A stretch of 64,000 nt of DNA from Trichopria drosophilae (lineage: Eukaryota > Arthropoda > Insecta > Hymenoptera > Diapriidae), in assembly GCA_030407085.1 (NCBI GenBank), contig CM059587.1, positions 102,357,001-102,421,000 of the forward strand, read 5' to 3'. A program made the position numbers and the translations under genes. Under the pieces are notes generated by a model. The model did no database searches. It was not told where the DNA came from and saw only the letters and a program-made list of their open reading frames with translations. Positions within the stretch are counted from its first letter, which is position 1. Every line of letters starts with the position of its first letter. This document shows, in pieces, positions 1-11,812 of this stretch.

Positions 1-2470
1 TCTACAATAAAAATATTAAGTTTTTAGATTTGAACCTTTAATGAGGTAATTTTAAAAATGTTTTTAAATTAGCTTCTAATCTCTCTATTATCTTTTTCTA
101 GTATATTTAGCTATTTTTATAAGTGTCAAGTTATTATTTTTATAGTTGAAGCTGCACATAAATTGCGATGAAATAGCAGGGAAAATACAAAAACATCACA
201 AATGTTTTTATTTTTACATTACAAAACTTCGTTTGGAGATATAAAAGTGTTTATTTTTGCAAATAGTATGTTGTTTGCTCGTGAAATAACTTGGGCAATT
301 AAACATTATTATTACTCAATATAACAATTTATAATTGAGGAAAGGAAACAATAAAAATTGAAAATTGCAACGATATGACTTAATTGTTATTTTTTTCTGA
401 TAAAAATGACAATTCTCTCCATTGTACAAATCTGTTTAAAAATGCCTGTAATGGTAAAATTTTCAAGAAAATTATTCGTGTAAAATAATCTTTATTTTTT
501 ATAGCATGAGAAAAAAATTGGTGTTGGATAGCCTCAAATGTAGGCCGAAATCGGTGTTTTTTATGTTTATGTTAGGATATCTTAGAAATTTGTCCATTGA
601 AGAGGTTTTGACCTCATATTCGGTTTCCGCGCACCAAAAATCTTCGAAAAGTACATTCTGGTCTCTGGGTCACGGGGTTAGTCTGATTTTGTCGATCTAT
701 GTAATTAAAAGTCTCTAAGAAACAGAAATTTTAACAAACAAAGGTGATGTAATATCATAAAAATAATTTTCCTTAATAGAAAATATGTCTAGCTTTTTGA
801 CGATATTTTCCGCGACTTGGATTCCGAAATATCTTTGACTTCCGGAACTCCAAATTTCCATATGTTTTAGTAAAAAATTAAGTTATTTAGTAAATCTGTT
901 TCTTTGCAAAATTAATGAAAATTCAATTCCACTTTTGTACCAAGGCAGTATTGAGTGAGACACAATGATGTTGGGTCATTTATAAAAGTGGGCATGTATT
1001 ACACTAAAATTATTGTAAGTAAGGAACATCTAAATGCCTTAGATTTCACATCCGTGAACACCTTTAACATATTTATTTATTTAAATGACAACTTTTAATG
1101 GTTTTACCTTGCCTTAACACAACATTAATTCACATATGCGTAACCATTTTTCCAAAATTTCCGATAAATAAATTAAATAACATTATTATTTACGGAAAAT
1201 AGAAGGTATTAAGTCATTATTTCATGTGCAGCTTAATTAAACTAAATATTTTGAATGTTATAATTTAAAAATTCGAGAATTATTTCCACTATTTGTAAAA
1301 TTTGCCATTCAGAAAATTACAAACCAATTAGGCTGTCAAATTTCGGATGGTTTTGGATATTTCCAAATAAAAAAAATAAAATATCAGTAAAAGGAAAGTT
1401 TATAGATATGAACTGTAACAATTATATCAATAAAGGTAAAATTGGTTCAAAACTAATTGACTAAATTAAAAAAAATTAACGTAAATCAAAATTGACCAGA
1501 AGATCGACAATAAAATATTACATTATTAATATATAATTAATTACGTTCAATTATCAATTCAATGATCAAAATTATCGATATACTAGTTAAGAATCATAGA
1601 AAACGTACCTATGGAATTGCAGTTGCTATTTTTCAATACACTTAAGAACTTGATTTGAATTTGAAACAAAACGTACAGTTTTAAAATTGGCACTGCAATA
1701 AGCAGAGAAAATACCTTCTTATATGTATAAATACTTTGTTTTTCGTTATTTTTAATCTTTTTTTAATGGGGATGACCCAAATAGACAATAAAATTGAAAA
1801 CTATGTTTGTCTTCCATTACTATGAAATAATCCGAACTCATTAAATTAATAGAAAAAATTTTTTTCATAGATCAAATGTCAGTTTTGACGTTTACTAATG
1901 AACGAAAATAAAAAGTAACTTTCAAATATGATTATTTGAGATGTGATATATGATATCCATTTCAATGTTAGGAGAATGTCATAAATTCAGCACCGTGACG
2001 ATTTAAAAAAGTGGGCCTTAGCATTGTAATACTATCTATTACTCACATTTATTATTTCTGACCTTATTAATCATTATTTGAAATTATTAAGAATGTATCA
2101 TTTAAATTTTTTTATTTCTTCAACAAACATCCTTTATACAGAGAACTTCAGTGATTCAGGACCTATGAGAATAGAATTAAAATGCATTACAACATAATTA
2201 GGGAGCATTAAAAAACACTTAGTAATTACTCGAATTAAATGAGATATTCCAAACTATTTGATAAGTTTTATAAATATTTCTGCAAATTTTGAATATTAAT
2301 ATGAACAGTAAAATTTTGAAACTTTTGAAATATTTCCTAATATTTTAAGTTTTTATTTCATACCGCCAACGGTAAACAACCAAAAATGTACACTATTTTT
2401 CTGTATTTGTTAGTTTATTATTCAGTGTTATTGTGATCGCGCGCAATTCTCAATATCAGAACTTCCGTCA
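1..2470. other. AT-rich DNA, nothing recognised
   Basis: One 70-codon frame at 506-718 has no family resemblance and no exon signals that I can defend. No repeat of note. Confidence 0.5.
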
Positions 2471-3240
2471 ATTCTAAACCCATTTTCACTCCGGGAGCCA
2501 AACAAATCATTTGAAATAAGTTCTTTGTCTTATATAAGATGTTCTCTAAATTTGAATGAGTAAAAAACTACTAATGAAGATGTGAAAATGGAGCTACTAA
2601 TTGAATTAGTAATCATGTTTACTAATAAAGAGTAAAACTAATTATATTAAGTAGTAAAACTACTTCATTCAAAATTAATTGACTTTAGTAATAAGTATTA
2701 AAAATATAATTACTAATTTGAAAAGAGTAGAATTTGACTTATCAATTAGTAGGTTGATGTACTCATTCGGTTCGATCATTAAGAATTAATGAACCATTGG
2801 TAATGCATGTTCAATAATTTCAATGATTCTAAACATAAAAAACTACGTTAATTTATTTTGATGAACCATGGCGTTTACTAACTAGATAAATTTGTTAAAT
2901 GTTAAATGTCAATCTGTTAATTAATAAAGTACATTAATGTTATTCATATTAAAAACTTGAATTAGTCAGTTTCTCACATCACTAATATATTAGTAAAACT
3001 GTACTAATTGAAGTATTGATTTTACTATAATCTAATAATAAAAACTAATATTTGCCTAATGCAATAGTAGTTTTGTACTGTGCATTAGCAAAATTTGTTA
3101 CTAATGGAATGAGTAACCGAACTACTACTGAGATAAATTGTATAGGAAGATTTCTAAAAATAATAGGAAAAATTACTATTCTCACTAGGCAGTTGAGGAC
3201 AGACGTGAAATGATTGGAATAAATACTATTAGTTAAATAT
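2471..3240. repeat. ACTAAT/ATTAGT-rich repeat block
   Basis: ACTAATT and AATTAGT words recur more than a dozen times, often as short palindromes. It starts with TTCTAAACCCATTTTCACTC, which is nearly repeated at 26171-26208 (TTCTAAACCCATTTTCATTG). A second ACTAAT-rich patch lies at 29090-29400. Likely an old non-coding repeat family; boundaries are unclear. Confidence 0.4.
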
Positions 3241-4583
3241 ATGTTACAGTTCAAAACCCCGAAATGTCACACTGAAATCATGGCATGTCGGTGATTTTAG
3301 TCAGATTTTTTAACTTGATTTTTTAAATGTCGGTTTTCTTATTAGTTATTCCGATACGAGTTTTTTTTCATCGTGTTATCCAAGTTTTTGTCAAGGTATT
3401 AATATGATTTTCATACTTTCAGTAAATATGAAATTGTATGAAAATAATTAACAAAATGAGGTCGATCTTTTTGCTTCGAATTGTTCCATCACGTCAAGAT
3501 TTTAAGATATCCAAACATATAAGGGCAAAAAACATCGTTTTTGCTCATTTTTAGTAAGTTTTTGTGTAGGGCACAACTAATAATTTATCTGATATTTGTA
3601 AATAATTATTAAATTGACCTGACGACGGTCAGTTGGAATGTCATAAATGATATTCGGTAATTTCGGGATTGTTCGACGTTGTCATCAATCGTGGTTACCA
3701 TTCGTCATCATCTGCCGTCATTCATGATTTACATTTCTAATTAATATCATTTGTTTGTCTGTGATGTTACTAAAAACCTAATAACTTAGATAGTATTATT
3801 ATGTTTATTAATATAAGAGGGCGTTGTGAAAAAAATGAAATGTGCGAAAATAATTTGTTGAAAAACTTGTGAATTACTTAAATTTTGGTCTTGTTGCCTT
3901 TTCAAAAAGTTGTAAAAAATGCTTAAAAATCGATGGATTTTAACGAATGATTGCATATTACTTCGAGAAATTGATTGTATAGAACTACACTGAATAATTT
4001 TGAAAACTTAACGTGAAATATGTATTTATTTAGATCAAAATTGTTAGTTTTTAAGTTTTATAAATAGCTTGAATGATTATGCAAAAGATTTTTTGAAACA
4101 GTCATTCGTAACATTTTTTAACATTTTTTAAAGGGTAATAAGAACAAGATTAGAGTGGGTAAAAAAGTTATTGAACAGATTATTTTCGAACGTTTCAATT
4201 TTTTTTCAAGTATAATAATGATTTCTTTCTGTGTTTAAACAATATCAATAATAATGAAAATTACAGTCTTTAAAGTATTGTTAAAATGTTGTCCTCCACA
4301 TGTGTTATATTGGGTAACATAGTAGTACCTTAAGACGCCCACTATAAACGAAAGTAAAATATTTATTGCCACTTATCTGAAGAAAGAGTAATGAATCTTG
4401 AAAATTTCATGACAAATAAGAAAATAAATTTAGTAATTTCTTTTAATTGGGCTCATATTAGTATGAGATTTAATATTAAATACCCAAAAACAGAATCCAT
4501 ACAAATTATATAAAAATTATGATGAGGGCAATTTTTTTCATCAAGAAACGTTTGATTGTAATTTTACTATTTGAGAATATAAT

Positions 4584-4695
4584 TAAAAAAACAATTGCCA
4601 TTTTTAAAATAAAAAGTTTTAGAACGATTACTTTATAGTACTTTATAGTAATCGTTCTAAAACTTTTTATTTTAAAAATGGCAATTGTTTTTTTA
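4584..4695. repeat. 112-bp near-perfect palindrome
   Basis: The two halves are reverse complements of each other around 4639/4640 with only two mismatched pairs, both near the centre (ACTTTATAGTACTTTATAGT). As single strand it would fold into one hairpin of over 50 bp with essentially no loop. The 86-residue minus frame across it is only a by-product. It could be a tiny foldback element; no target duplication is clear. Confidence 0.7.
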
Positions 4696-5621
4696 TTTAA
4701 CACTACATGAGTTCCAACAGTAATAGAAAATACAACAAAACATAAACAATATTTTCGAGTTCTCAAAACTGTGTCATCAAATAATTATTTATAAACAGCA
4801 AAATTTCCAATAAAAATTCATTTAGGGCAAAAATTGTTTTGTAGCAATTTGGGAACAGATAAGATATTTGAACTTTTTAAATAAAAATAGTGTTCAAGTG
4901 GTATTATCTGTCAGATAATAATAACACAAATTTAACATTCGAGCTCGAAATGACAAAACATTTTCCTGTAATAAAACTCTGAATGCTACACCCTAAATTT
5001 TAAATATTCAATGAATAGTCATTGATTATCAATGAAACAAAAGCCCCTGATTGAAGGTGTGTCGAAATTCTGAATATCTGTCATTATCCGTGAATTTCAA
5101 TATGCTTTACTATTTCAGTTTGAGAGTGTCAAATTTACAAATACGTCTTGGTATGAAAAATATTGATAGCGATTACGGTACACTGTGTTACTTAACATTC
5201 AAACTCTTTGACACTTTCTTGAAGCAATTACAACAACGATTTTTTTACTAGTGAAATGTACATATATATTGTAAATTCGACAATTGACTGAAGATAAGTA
5301 ATCACAACATTCCACTTAGCAATTTCCATATGTAAATAAATAGTTTAGAAATAAACAAAATAATTATAATTTTAGGGCATTTATGTCTCTTTTCAAAAAA
5401 CGTGAAAAGTAAGTAATGAAATCGGTCAAAATACCTTTTTATTTTGTAACGAATGAAATGCTAGTCCTGGGAGTCGTTATCGTGTCACAAATGAACTTAT
5501 TTACTCTATTTTCTTACAAATGTATTATCAGTAACCTTACAATTTATCAACATTATAATTAAACAATTTAATTCCTATTTCGTTTTTACTAAATGGTTAT
5601 GAACACCTTAAATATTATGGT

Positions 5622-5909
5622 TTAAAGGGGGTAGAAGTTCAACGTTTTATTAAAGTATTTCGTAAACGAATATTAGTTATTAATTCAGAACTGACCGAGG
5701 ATTTTCGGAATAAGTGATTTTTATTTATTTCCGAAAATTCTCAGACAGTTTTCAATTAATTTCTTTGTCAATTTCTAGGATACCGTCTAATAGTATTTAG
5801 AATTACCTTTACCGATCCCGTATTTTGAAAAATCGATTCAGTCATTTTTTATTTATGGTTTTTAGTGAAAATTCCTAACTTATAAGGGGACACTGTAGAA
5901 CCCCCTTAA
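5622..5909. mobile_element. Small TTAA-flanked inverted-repeat element
   Basis: TTAA at 5622-5625 and 5906-5909 flank ends AGGGGGTAGAAGTTC and (reverse complement) GGGGGTTCTACAGTG. The 280-bp interior is AT-rich. The inverted repeat is short and partly mismatched, so this could be chance. The purine-rich GGG ends next to TTAA resemble the Kolobok-like element at 44.1 kb. Confidence 0.4.
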
Positions 5910-7650
5910 ATTGACATTGTAGAACTCGGAAATTGGCAATTAGGTGTATGGTTATCTAAACAACTATTTAACAGCCCGCAATTACACGTTTTGTGACGTC
6001 TGTCTTAGTATTTCGATTGTGATATACTTTTACAATTTTTAGTTAATCTATCCGCTCAGTAATTTAGAAGTTTTAAAAAAGTAATGCTTTCAAATTTTGT
6101 CAATGTCAAAATCGTTATTTAGTTCGTGGGAATTAAGTTTTTTAGACCCGTCTATCACACTTTTAAAAGGAATAATACTGTTACATCTAGTTAGCTGTCT
6201 TCAAACTGTTTTTTTAAAAATATTTTTCCATTTGCGAAGAAAAGTTAAAAATATTAATCGAATTACTGATTATTCGAAAACTACGCTCTAAATCACGAAG
6301 TAAAATTCTAATACATACATTTTAATGTGTTCAAAGTACAAACAGTGGTGTATTAACTTTCTTAATCCATTTTAAATCAATTCCGGTTACAGGGTAGTTT
6401 TTATTTTTCCTGGATGTCATTGTCCATGGACAAATTTATTTTGTTACACAAATATAAGACATAACTTAACAATCTAAGTTCTCCGACAATTCAAATAACG
6501 ACTGTCCGCTTGTTAATTTGTCTATTTTTTTATGTGTAGGCTATTTCTCTGTTTTTCGACCATAACTCTAAGTGACTATTGTTCCCCCTCGATGGTCGCA
6601 TTTTACTTTTATTGAAAAATAATAGATGTTAATTTTTGATAATGTAAACTAACAATTTCTAATGCTAAATTTCGTTATTTTGAAGAGTAAATATTGTTAT
6701 ATTTTAAGCATATTTTAATTTGTAATTTAAGACTTTTATTGAGAAAATTTAATAATAGTTGTGATATGATTAACGAATAATATATATAAAAAATTAATCC
6801 CATCTTTAATAAAAGTAAATAAAAAAAAATGCACTGATTTTATACTAACAGTAAATATTAATTCGTAAGTAAAAAGTGAATAACTAAGAAGTTACAGAAT
6901 ATTCATATTTTGTTATAAATTTTGACTACTCTAAAGAGCAGGAAATAAGTAGAATTTTGGCATAGCCTTTCAAACATTAAAAAAAAACAGTTATCTTCAT
7001 CATGCACACACTAAACACAAGTGTATTTTATATTGGGCGTCAATGACATGAAAAATATTTTGGAGAAAGATATAATAAGTATATTACACAGTATATTATA
7101 CTGTGCTCTAGACACAGAAATTAGACACTTGTTTATAAATTAAATTTTAGCGTAATGAAAATCTGGTCCAAGTATAATTGTATGAAGTAATTAAAGTTTT
7201 AAAAAGACATTCTTTCGTAGTTAAAAACTATACTAAGTTCACAACAAGAGATAATGAGAGAAATTTTATAACAAATTCTGACTAGGAGTTTCAGCATCTC
7301 TATTATCGGCTATTATTTACGTATTTGTTGTATACTTCAGTTATATCTATTTTTCTATACAGAATCGAAAAAAGTATTAGGTAAGTAAAGGTCTATCCTC
7401 GAAATCCTATAATTAAACTATTAAAAATTTTAACCCAATTTCTCTCAGTATAGTATTAAAACTAAAGTTTGGATTGGAAACAAAAGACAACATTAACTAG
7501 ATAGAAATGGCATAAAATGTAATACATCGATTATTTTAAACACATGTTATTATTAAGTCACAGTCTAGTCAAGTCTAAATATTAAAATAACTATACCTTT
7601 GATTACTTGCTAGTTAGATGCTTATTCGAAAACGAGCTTACTAAGACTGA
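5910..7650. other. AT-rich DNA, nothing recognised
   Basis: Only a 19-bp palindrome CACAGTATATTATACTGTG near 7087 stands out. The 3241-4583 and 4696-5621 intervals are likewise empty. Confidence 0.5.
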
Positions 7651-7651
7651 T

Positions 7652-7756
7652 CTACACTCGGGATCGCGGAGCACGAATAGGGGCTTTTGGGACATTCTCT
7701 TCCTCTGAATACTCTATATATCTAATACCGTCACTATAGAAGGTTTTTTTCAAGAC
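7652..7756 (-). CDS. Candidate terminal coding exon, unidentified
   Basis: On the minus strand, after a possible acceptor GATCGTAG, one frame reads VLKKTFYSDGIRYIEYSEEE and then NVPKAPIRAPRSRV before TAG. The residue mix (charged, proline/arginine tail) and higher G+C than the surroundings differ from chance frames. The acceptor lacks a good pyrimidine tract and no neighbouring exon or poly(A) signal was found. It could also be a pseudogene remnant. Confidence 0.3.
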   Translation of the reverse strand, partial: VLKKTFYSDGIRYIEYSEEENVPKAPIRAPRSRV

Positions 7757-8728
7757 CTACGATCATAACGCCCTTGAAAATGATCTTCATTACAATGAAT
7801 GACTCGTAAATCATTTTTGAGGATGTCAAACAAAGATAGAAAATGGGAAATCCCGTAAATGTCAATGTGATTTGACGAAATGTTCAATTATTAAATATTT
7901 TTGTCACCTTCAGAACCGAGGCGACACATGTCAAAAGTCTCAAAACAAAACTCGTTTACCTTTCCTTTAAAAACGAATATAAGTTTTTTTTGTCATTTGT
8001 TTTCGACCGATTAATTTTAAAAAGCTGATTCCCGTTTTTATAAGACGAAGGATCAATTGAGATTTTAAGGATAATTCGTATGATTTCCTCTGCAATCATT
8101 TTGTCATACATTCAGAATGTCAGAATTCACCGTAGCTTAAGACGTTCTAAAGGTTAATTAAAAATCTTTTACTTAAACAAAATTAGAAACCTAAAAGGTG
8201 AATAATTCTGTTTTTTACTGTTAACAACTTTCTTTAAGCGAAATTTAAAAAGCGCAATAAAATTGATGTAGATTTAAAGGTACTACCTTTTCTATTAAAA
8301 CAATGGCCGCCATTTTTTACCTAATTTTCGGAACTTTTTATTTTTATATTATAATCAAAACGAAGAACCATAGAAAATGTTAAACTTCTTGACTTAATGA
8401 AACGAGTATTTTCATACCAATAACATTTTGTTCTCTTACTTTCGAGTCAATATGTATAAAAATGGTTTGTTTTTGTATACAAAAATACTCATAATTTAAA
8501 AAGCATTGTGCAAAAATAATACCGATCCCACCGATTTTTTGCATTGAAAATTAGTAAGAAGTGAATGTAGGTAAAAAATGAACATTTTTCTTATTTGTTT
8601 TTTTATTCATAAAAATCGAATTATCCAACTATTAGATTTATATTCTGTTTAAATAAATGATTTTGTAAACCTTTTTAGTATTATCAATTTGTTAAGACAC
8701 CATACTTATTAATAATGATATTCCATTT

Positions 8729-8929
8729 TTAGGTGTTTAAAATTCCTTGGAGTGAAAATTGAGCCATACTTTCACGAAGAGTGAAACAATTTTTTTTTGA
8801 ATTTACAGAATTTGCTTGTGAGTGCATATTGTTCAATTCTTCGGAAATTAACCCCTGGTCAAAATAATGCTCATTCTTATTGGAGTCAATCCATTTTCCG
8901 ACCAAGTTAAGTGGTTTTGAACTATACAA
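8729..8929 (-). CDS. Candidate short coding segment, unidentified
   Basis: 66-residue frame reading KPLNLVGKWIDSNKNEHYFD and onward to a stop; hydrophilic and varied in composition, unlike most short frames here. A pyrimidine-rich TTGTCTTTTATTGTATAG lies just upstream in reading direction and could be a splice acceptor, which would make this a terminal exon. Family not recognised. Confidence 0.25.
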   Translation of the reverse strand: MYSSKPLNLVGKWIDSNKNEHYFDQGLISEELNNMHSQANSVNSKKNCFTLRESMAQFSLQGILNT

Positions 8930-10059
8930 TAAAAGACAACAACTATACCCAAATCAGCGATTCAGTATTTTGTTACAAAACTGTCACATATTGGTTAAAA
9001 ACAGATAAATTAAAACTGTCCATAGATTTTTTAATTATTTGTCCGAAATAATGCCTAATAACAAGTATAGTATAATGACCGAAAAATACGAAGATCTTTT
9101 TCACTTATTTTAAAACAGTCGAAAAGTTTTTTGAAAACATCTATGTTACTATAAAACATATGTGAATTCTTGAATTATTTTCATAATGACAACGGACGTT
9201 CGAAAATCGCACTTTGAAGTTCGTTCGTTTTTCTTAGATTGTTTTCATATTTCTAGTGTTTCGTCCCAAAACATTAAGAAATTGAAGAAACTGTGTAATG
9301 TTCACACTATTTAAAAAAAATGTTTGCGCCAGGAATGGCGATCAAGACCCTGCTGATGAGCACACTTGATCATCCGTGTGACACGCATTTTCTAACAACA
9401 TACTACAGCGATATTTGTCAACATTCTCGATAGAAAAAACCTTTTTTCTGAATACATAAATTAAAATAATAGTTATGAGTATCGCGTGAACTGATAACAG
9501 TTACGCTATTATTTACACCGTTATTGTTTACAGTATTTATTATTGTTCCACTTAAGTTCAATGACCGAAAAATACCAAATTTTTTTTATTTATATAGATG
9601 AATTGTCTAGTCTAGTTATTTTACAATAACATTATTCTAAATACGTTTAAAATAAAAGTAAACAAAGTAAATTTTACGTGCTATCTAATTAAAACCTACA
9701 ATTTTGTCATTACATGTACTCCGGTACGCATCATTTTATGCTTTTAAGTATCTGTATAACAGAATAAATTAACACCACTTTTTCAGTGTTGAAAGAAGAG
9801 CAAAGCGATATAAGCGGACACAGTAAAATTGTATAACTTTTTTTACTCATCTGTCTGGGACTCCGAGGATAGACATGCCATTATGTTAATATTTGCTATG
9901 ATTTTAGTAAATATTCCTATTTTTTCTACTAAAGTTTCCTATCTGAATAGAACAGTTTACTATAAATAATAGTAAATATTAATATAATTACAGGGTGGTC
10001 TTTAGAGTCCTAGTCGGAATAGTAAAGGTAAAGGTTGTTATACAATTTATCTGAGTGTA

Positions 10060-10405
10060 GTTTACAATTGTTTGATTGGCCAAACCTTTGAATTTCTTTA
10101 AACTGTTTTGAATTTCTTTAAACTGAAGGTATTTCAAATAATATCTTCGATATTTTCAGGGTATGCTACCAGTATGTCATCAACATATCTTATAAAAAAA
10201 GTTTCAAATGTAATTTATTAATAATTATGTTTTCTATAAACTACATTACCATATTAGAAACAATTGGAGACAACGGAGAACTCGCTGCTACTCCATAAAT
10301 TTGTTTGTAATATTGCGCTCTGGAATGAAAAGTAATATTGAAAGCTAATATTAACCCTTTTTAAATTCTGTCCTTGGTATTGTTATATCTTGTATTTCTT
10401 GCCAC
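10060..10405 (-). pseudogene. Decayed Penelope-like reverse transcriptase fragment
   Basis: On the minus strand, one frame (+ strand 10246-10310) gives QYYKQIYGVAASSPLSPIV followed by SNMVM, the fingers/palm motif normally written QxxGVAMGSPLSPvvAN. After stops and a frameshift, RYVDDILVAYPENIED appears, with the catalytic YVDD encoded at 10176-10187. Spacing and wording of the two blocks match the reverse transcriptase of Penelope-like elements rather than LTR or non-LTR enzymes. The methionine-glycine before SPLSP has become A-S, and stops are present, so the copy is dead. A 22-base direct repeat (TTTGAATTTCTTTAAACTG type) lies at about 10090-10125. The fragment stops where the foldback element at 10409 begins. 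Confidence 0.65.
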
Positions 10406-11439
10406 TTACAAGTAACACTAGGGAAGTGATAATCACCGATTTTTTTGAAACTGCGTATACGAGTACTTCTTTAAAAAGTATTTAACACGTGTTTTTTTGT
10501 TTTTCCCCAAAAACCATTTTTGGGGTAGAAATCACCCTTGAATGTTTGTAGAAATAGGGTTGAATAATAGTATGTTAAAAATTATTTGTAGCATGTCTGT
10601 CAATATTGGGATATTGACCTTTTGACGTCGCTGATGAAGAATTTGAAAATTCAAAATGGCGGATCCAATATGGCGGTCGAATTTTTATTAATTTTTATGA
10701 ATGTAATGAAAATTGGGATCTTTATGTTTTTGCGGTCGCTGCTGGCGATTCTAAAGTCAGGTTTTGAAAATTCAAAATGGCGGTCGAATTTTTATTAATT
10801 TTTATGAATGTAATGGAAATATGGGATCTTTATGTTTTTGCGGTCGCTGATGACGATTCTAACGTCAGGTTTTGAAAATTCAAAATGGCGGAACCAATAT
10901 GGCGGACGAATTTTTATTAATTTCTATGAAAATTGACCGTGTTGCAACGGCTATTCTTAATCTACAATTTCACAAACTCTAACATCATGTTGATAATCAG
11001 TAATGCCAAAAATCCCTAGCCAACCATATTTCACAAAATTCCTGAAAAATAGTAAAATTCGTCCGCCATTTTGAATTTTTAAAACCTGACTTTAGAATCG
11101 TCATCAGCGATCGCAAAAACATAAAGATCCCAATTTTCATTACATTCATAAAAATTAATAAAAATTCGACCGCCATATTGGATCCGCCATTTTGAATTTT
11201 CAAATTCTTCATCAGCGACGTCAAAACGTCAACATCGTAATATTGACAGACATGCAACAAATAATTTTTAACATACTATTATTCAACCCTATTTCTACAA
11301 ACATTCAAGGATGATTTCTACCCCAGAAATGGTTTTTGGGGAAAAACAAAAAACACGTGTTAAATACTTTTTAAAGAAGTACTCGTATACGCAGTTTCAA
11401 AAAAATCGGTGATTATCACTTCCCTAGTGTTACTTGTTA
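10406..11439. mobile_element. 1-kb foldback element with tandem internal modules
   Basis: CAAGTAACACTAGGGAAGTG at 10409 and its reverse complement ending at 11436 start inverted arms of about 340 bp with only scattered mismatches. TTA lies on both outer sides (10406-10408, 11437-11439), a possible 3-bp duplication. Between the arms, a unit containing GAAAATTCAAAATGGCGG is repeated at 10645, 10766 and 10874 (steps of 121 and 108 bp) and again in reverse orientation in the right arm. The 87-residue frame on the minus strand here (10997-11260) is only the translation of these repeats. Confidence 0.65.
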
Positions 11440-11599
11440 GTATACATTATGTCCACTGAGATATTTGTAAGCAATGAAATCACATCTATAGATATTAATT
11501 TGTGATTTTTTTATAGTTTGAACGTAATATACAATTTTTCCAACTATCTACAATTTTGTTAGATTTTATATGGAAAAGTGGCTAGTAAAGTGTATTTAA

Positions 11600-11812
11600 A
11601 CCAAATTTTTTGTCATGTATGTACACAAAAATATTTGCAATTAAGGGATAATCGGAGTTTTATTTTTGTATTTTTTCCTATATTGCGATTTGTAATACTT
11701 TGTGATGTTCAGTTGCAAATTTTACAAACAATGATGTGGAAAAGTACAAAAATCAGACTAGGGATTATCGTCACATTACAAATATTTTTGCAAATTTCGT
11801 AAAAAAGTTCCT
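11600..11812. repeat. Small imperfect foldback
   Basis: AAAAATATTTGCAATTAAGG and GTTTTATTTTTGTATTTTTT on the left are matched, reverse complemented, by the right half (CAAAAATCAGACTAGGGATT, ATTACAAATATTTTTGCAAA), with about 60 bp between. About 210 bp in all; no target duplication seen. Confidence 0.4.

Noticed and set aside
4506..4766. 86-codon minus frame across the palindrome
   Set aside because: Low-complexity I/F/K-rich translation created by the inverted repeat.
10622..10665. Hammerhead ribozyme in CTGATGAAGAATTTGAAA of the core repeat
   Set aside because: No stem II can form between CTGATGA and GAAA, so the core match is superficial.
10997..11260. 87-codon minus frame (MLHVCQYYDVDVLTS...) as a protein gene
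   Set aside because: It is the translation of the tandem core modules inside the foldback element; similar words appear wherever the repeat occurs.
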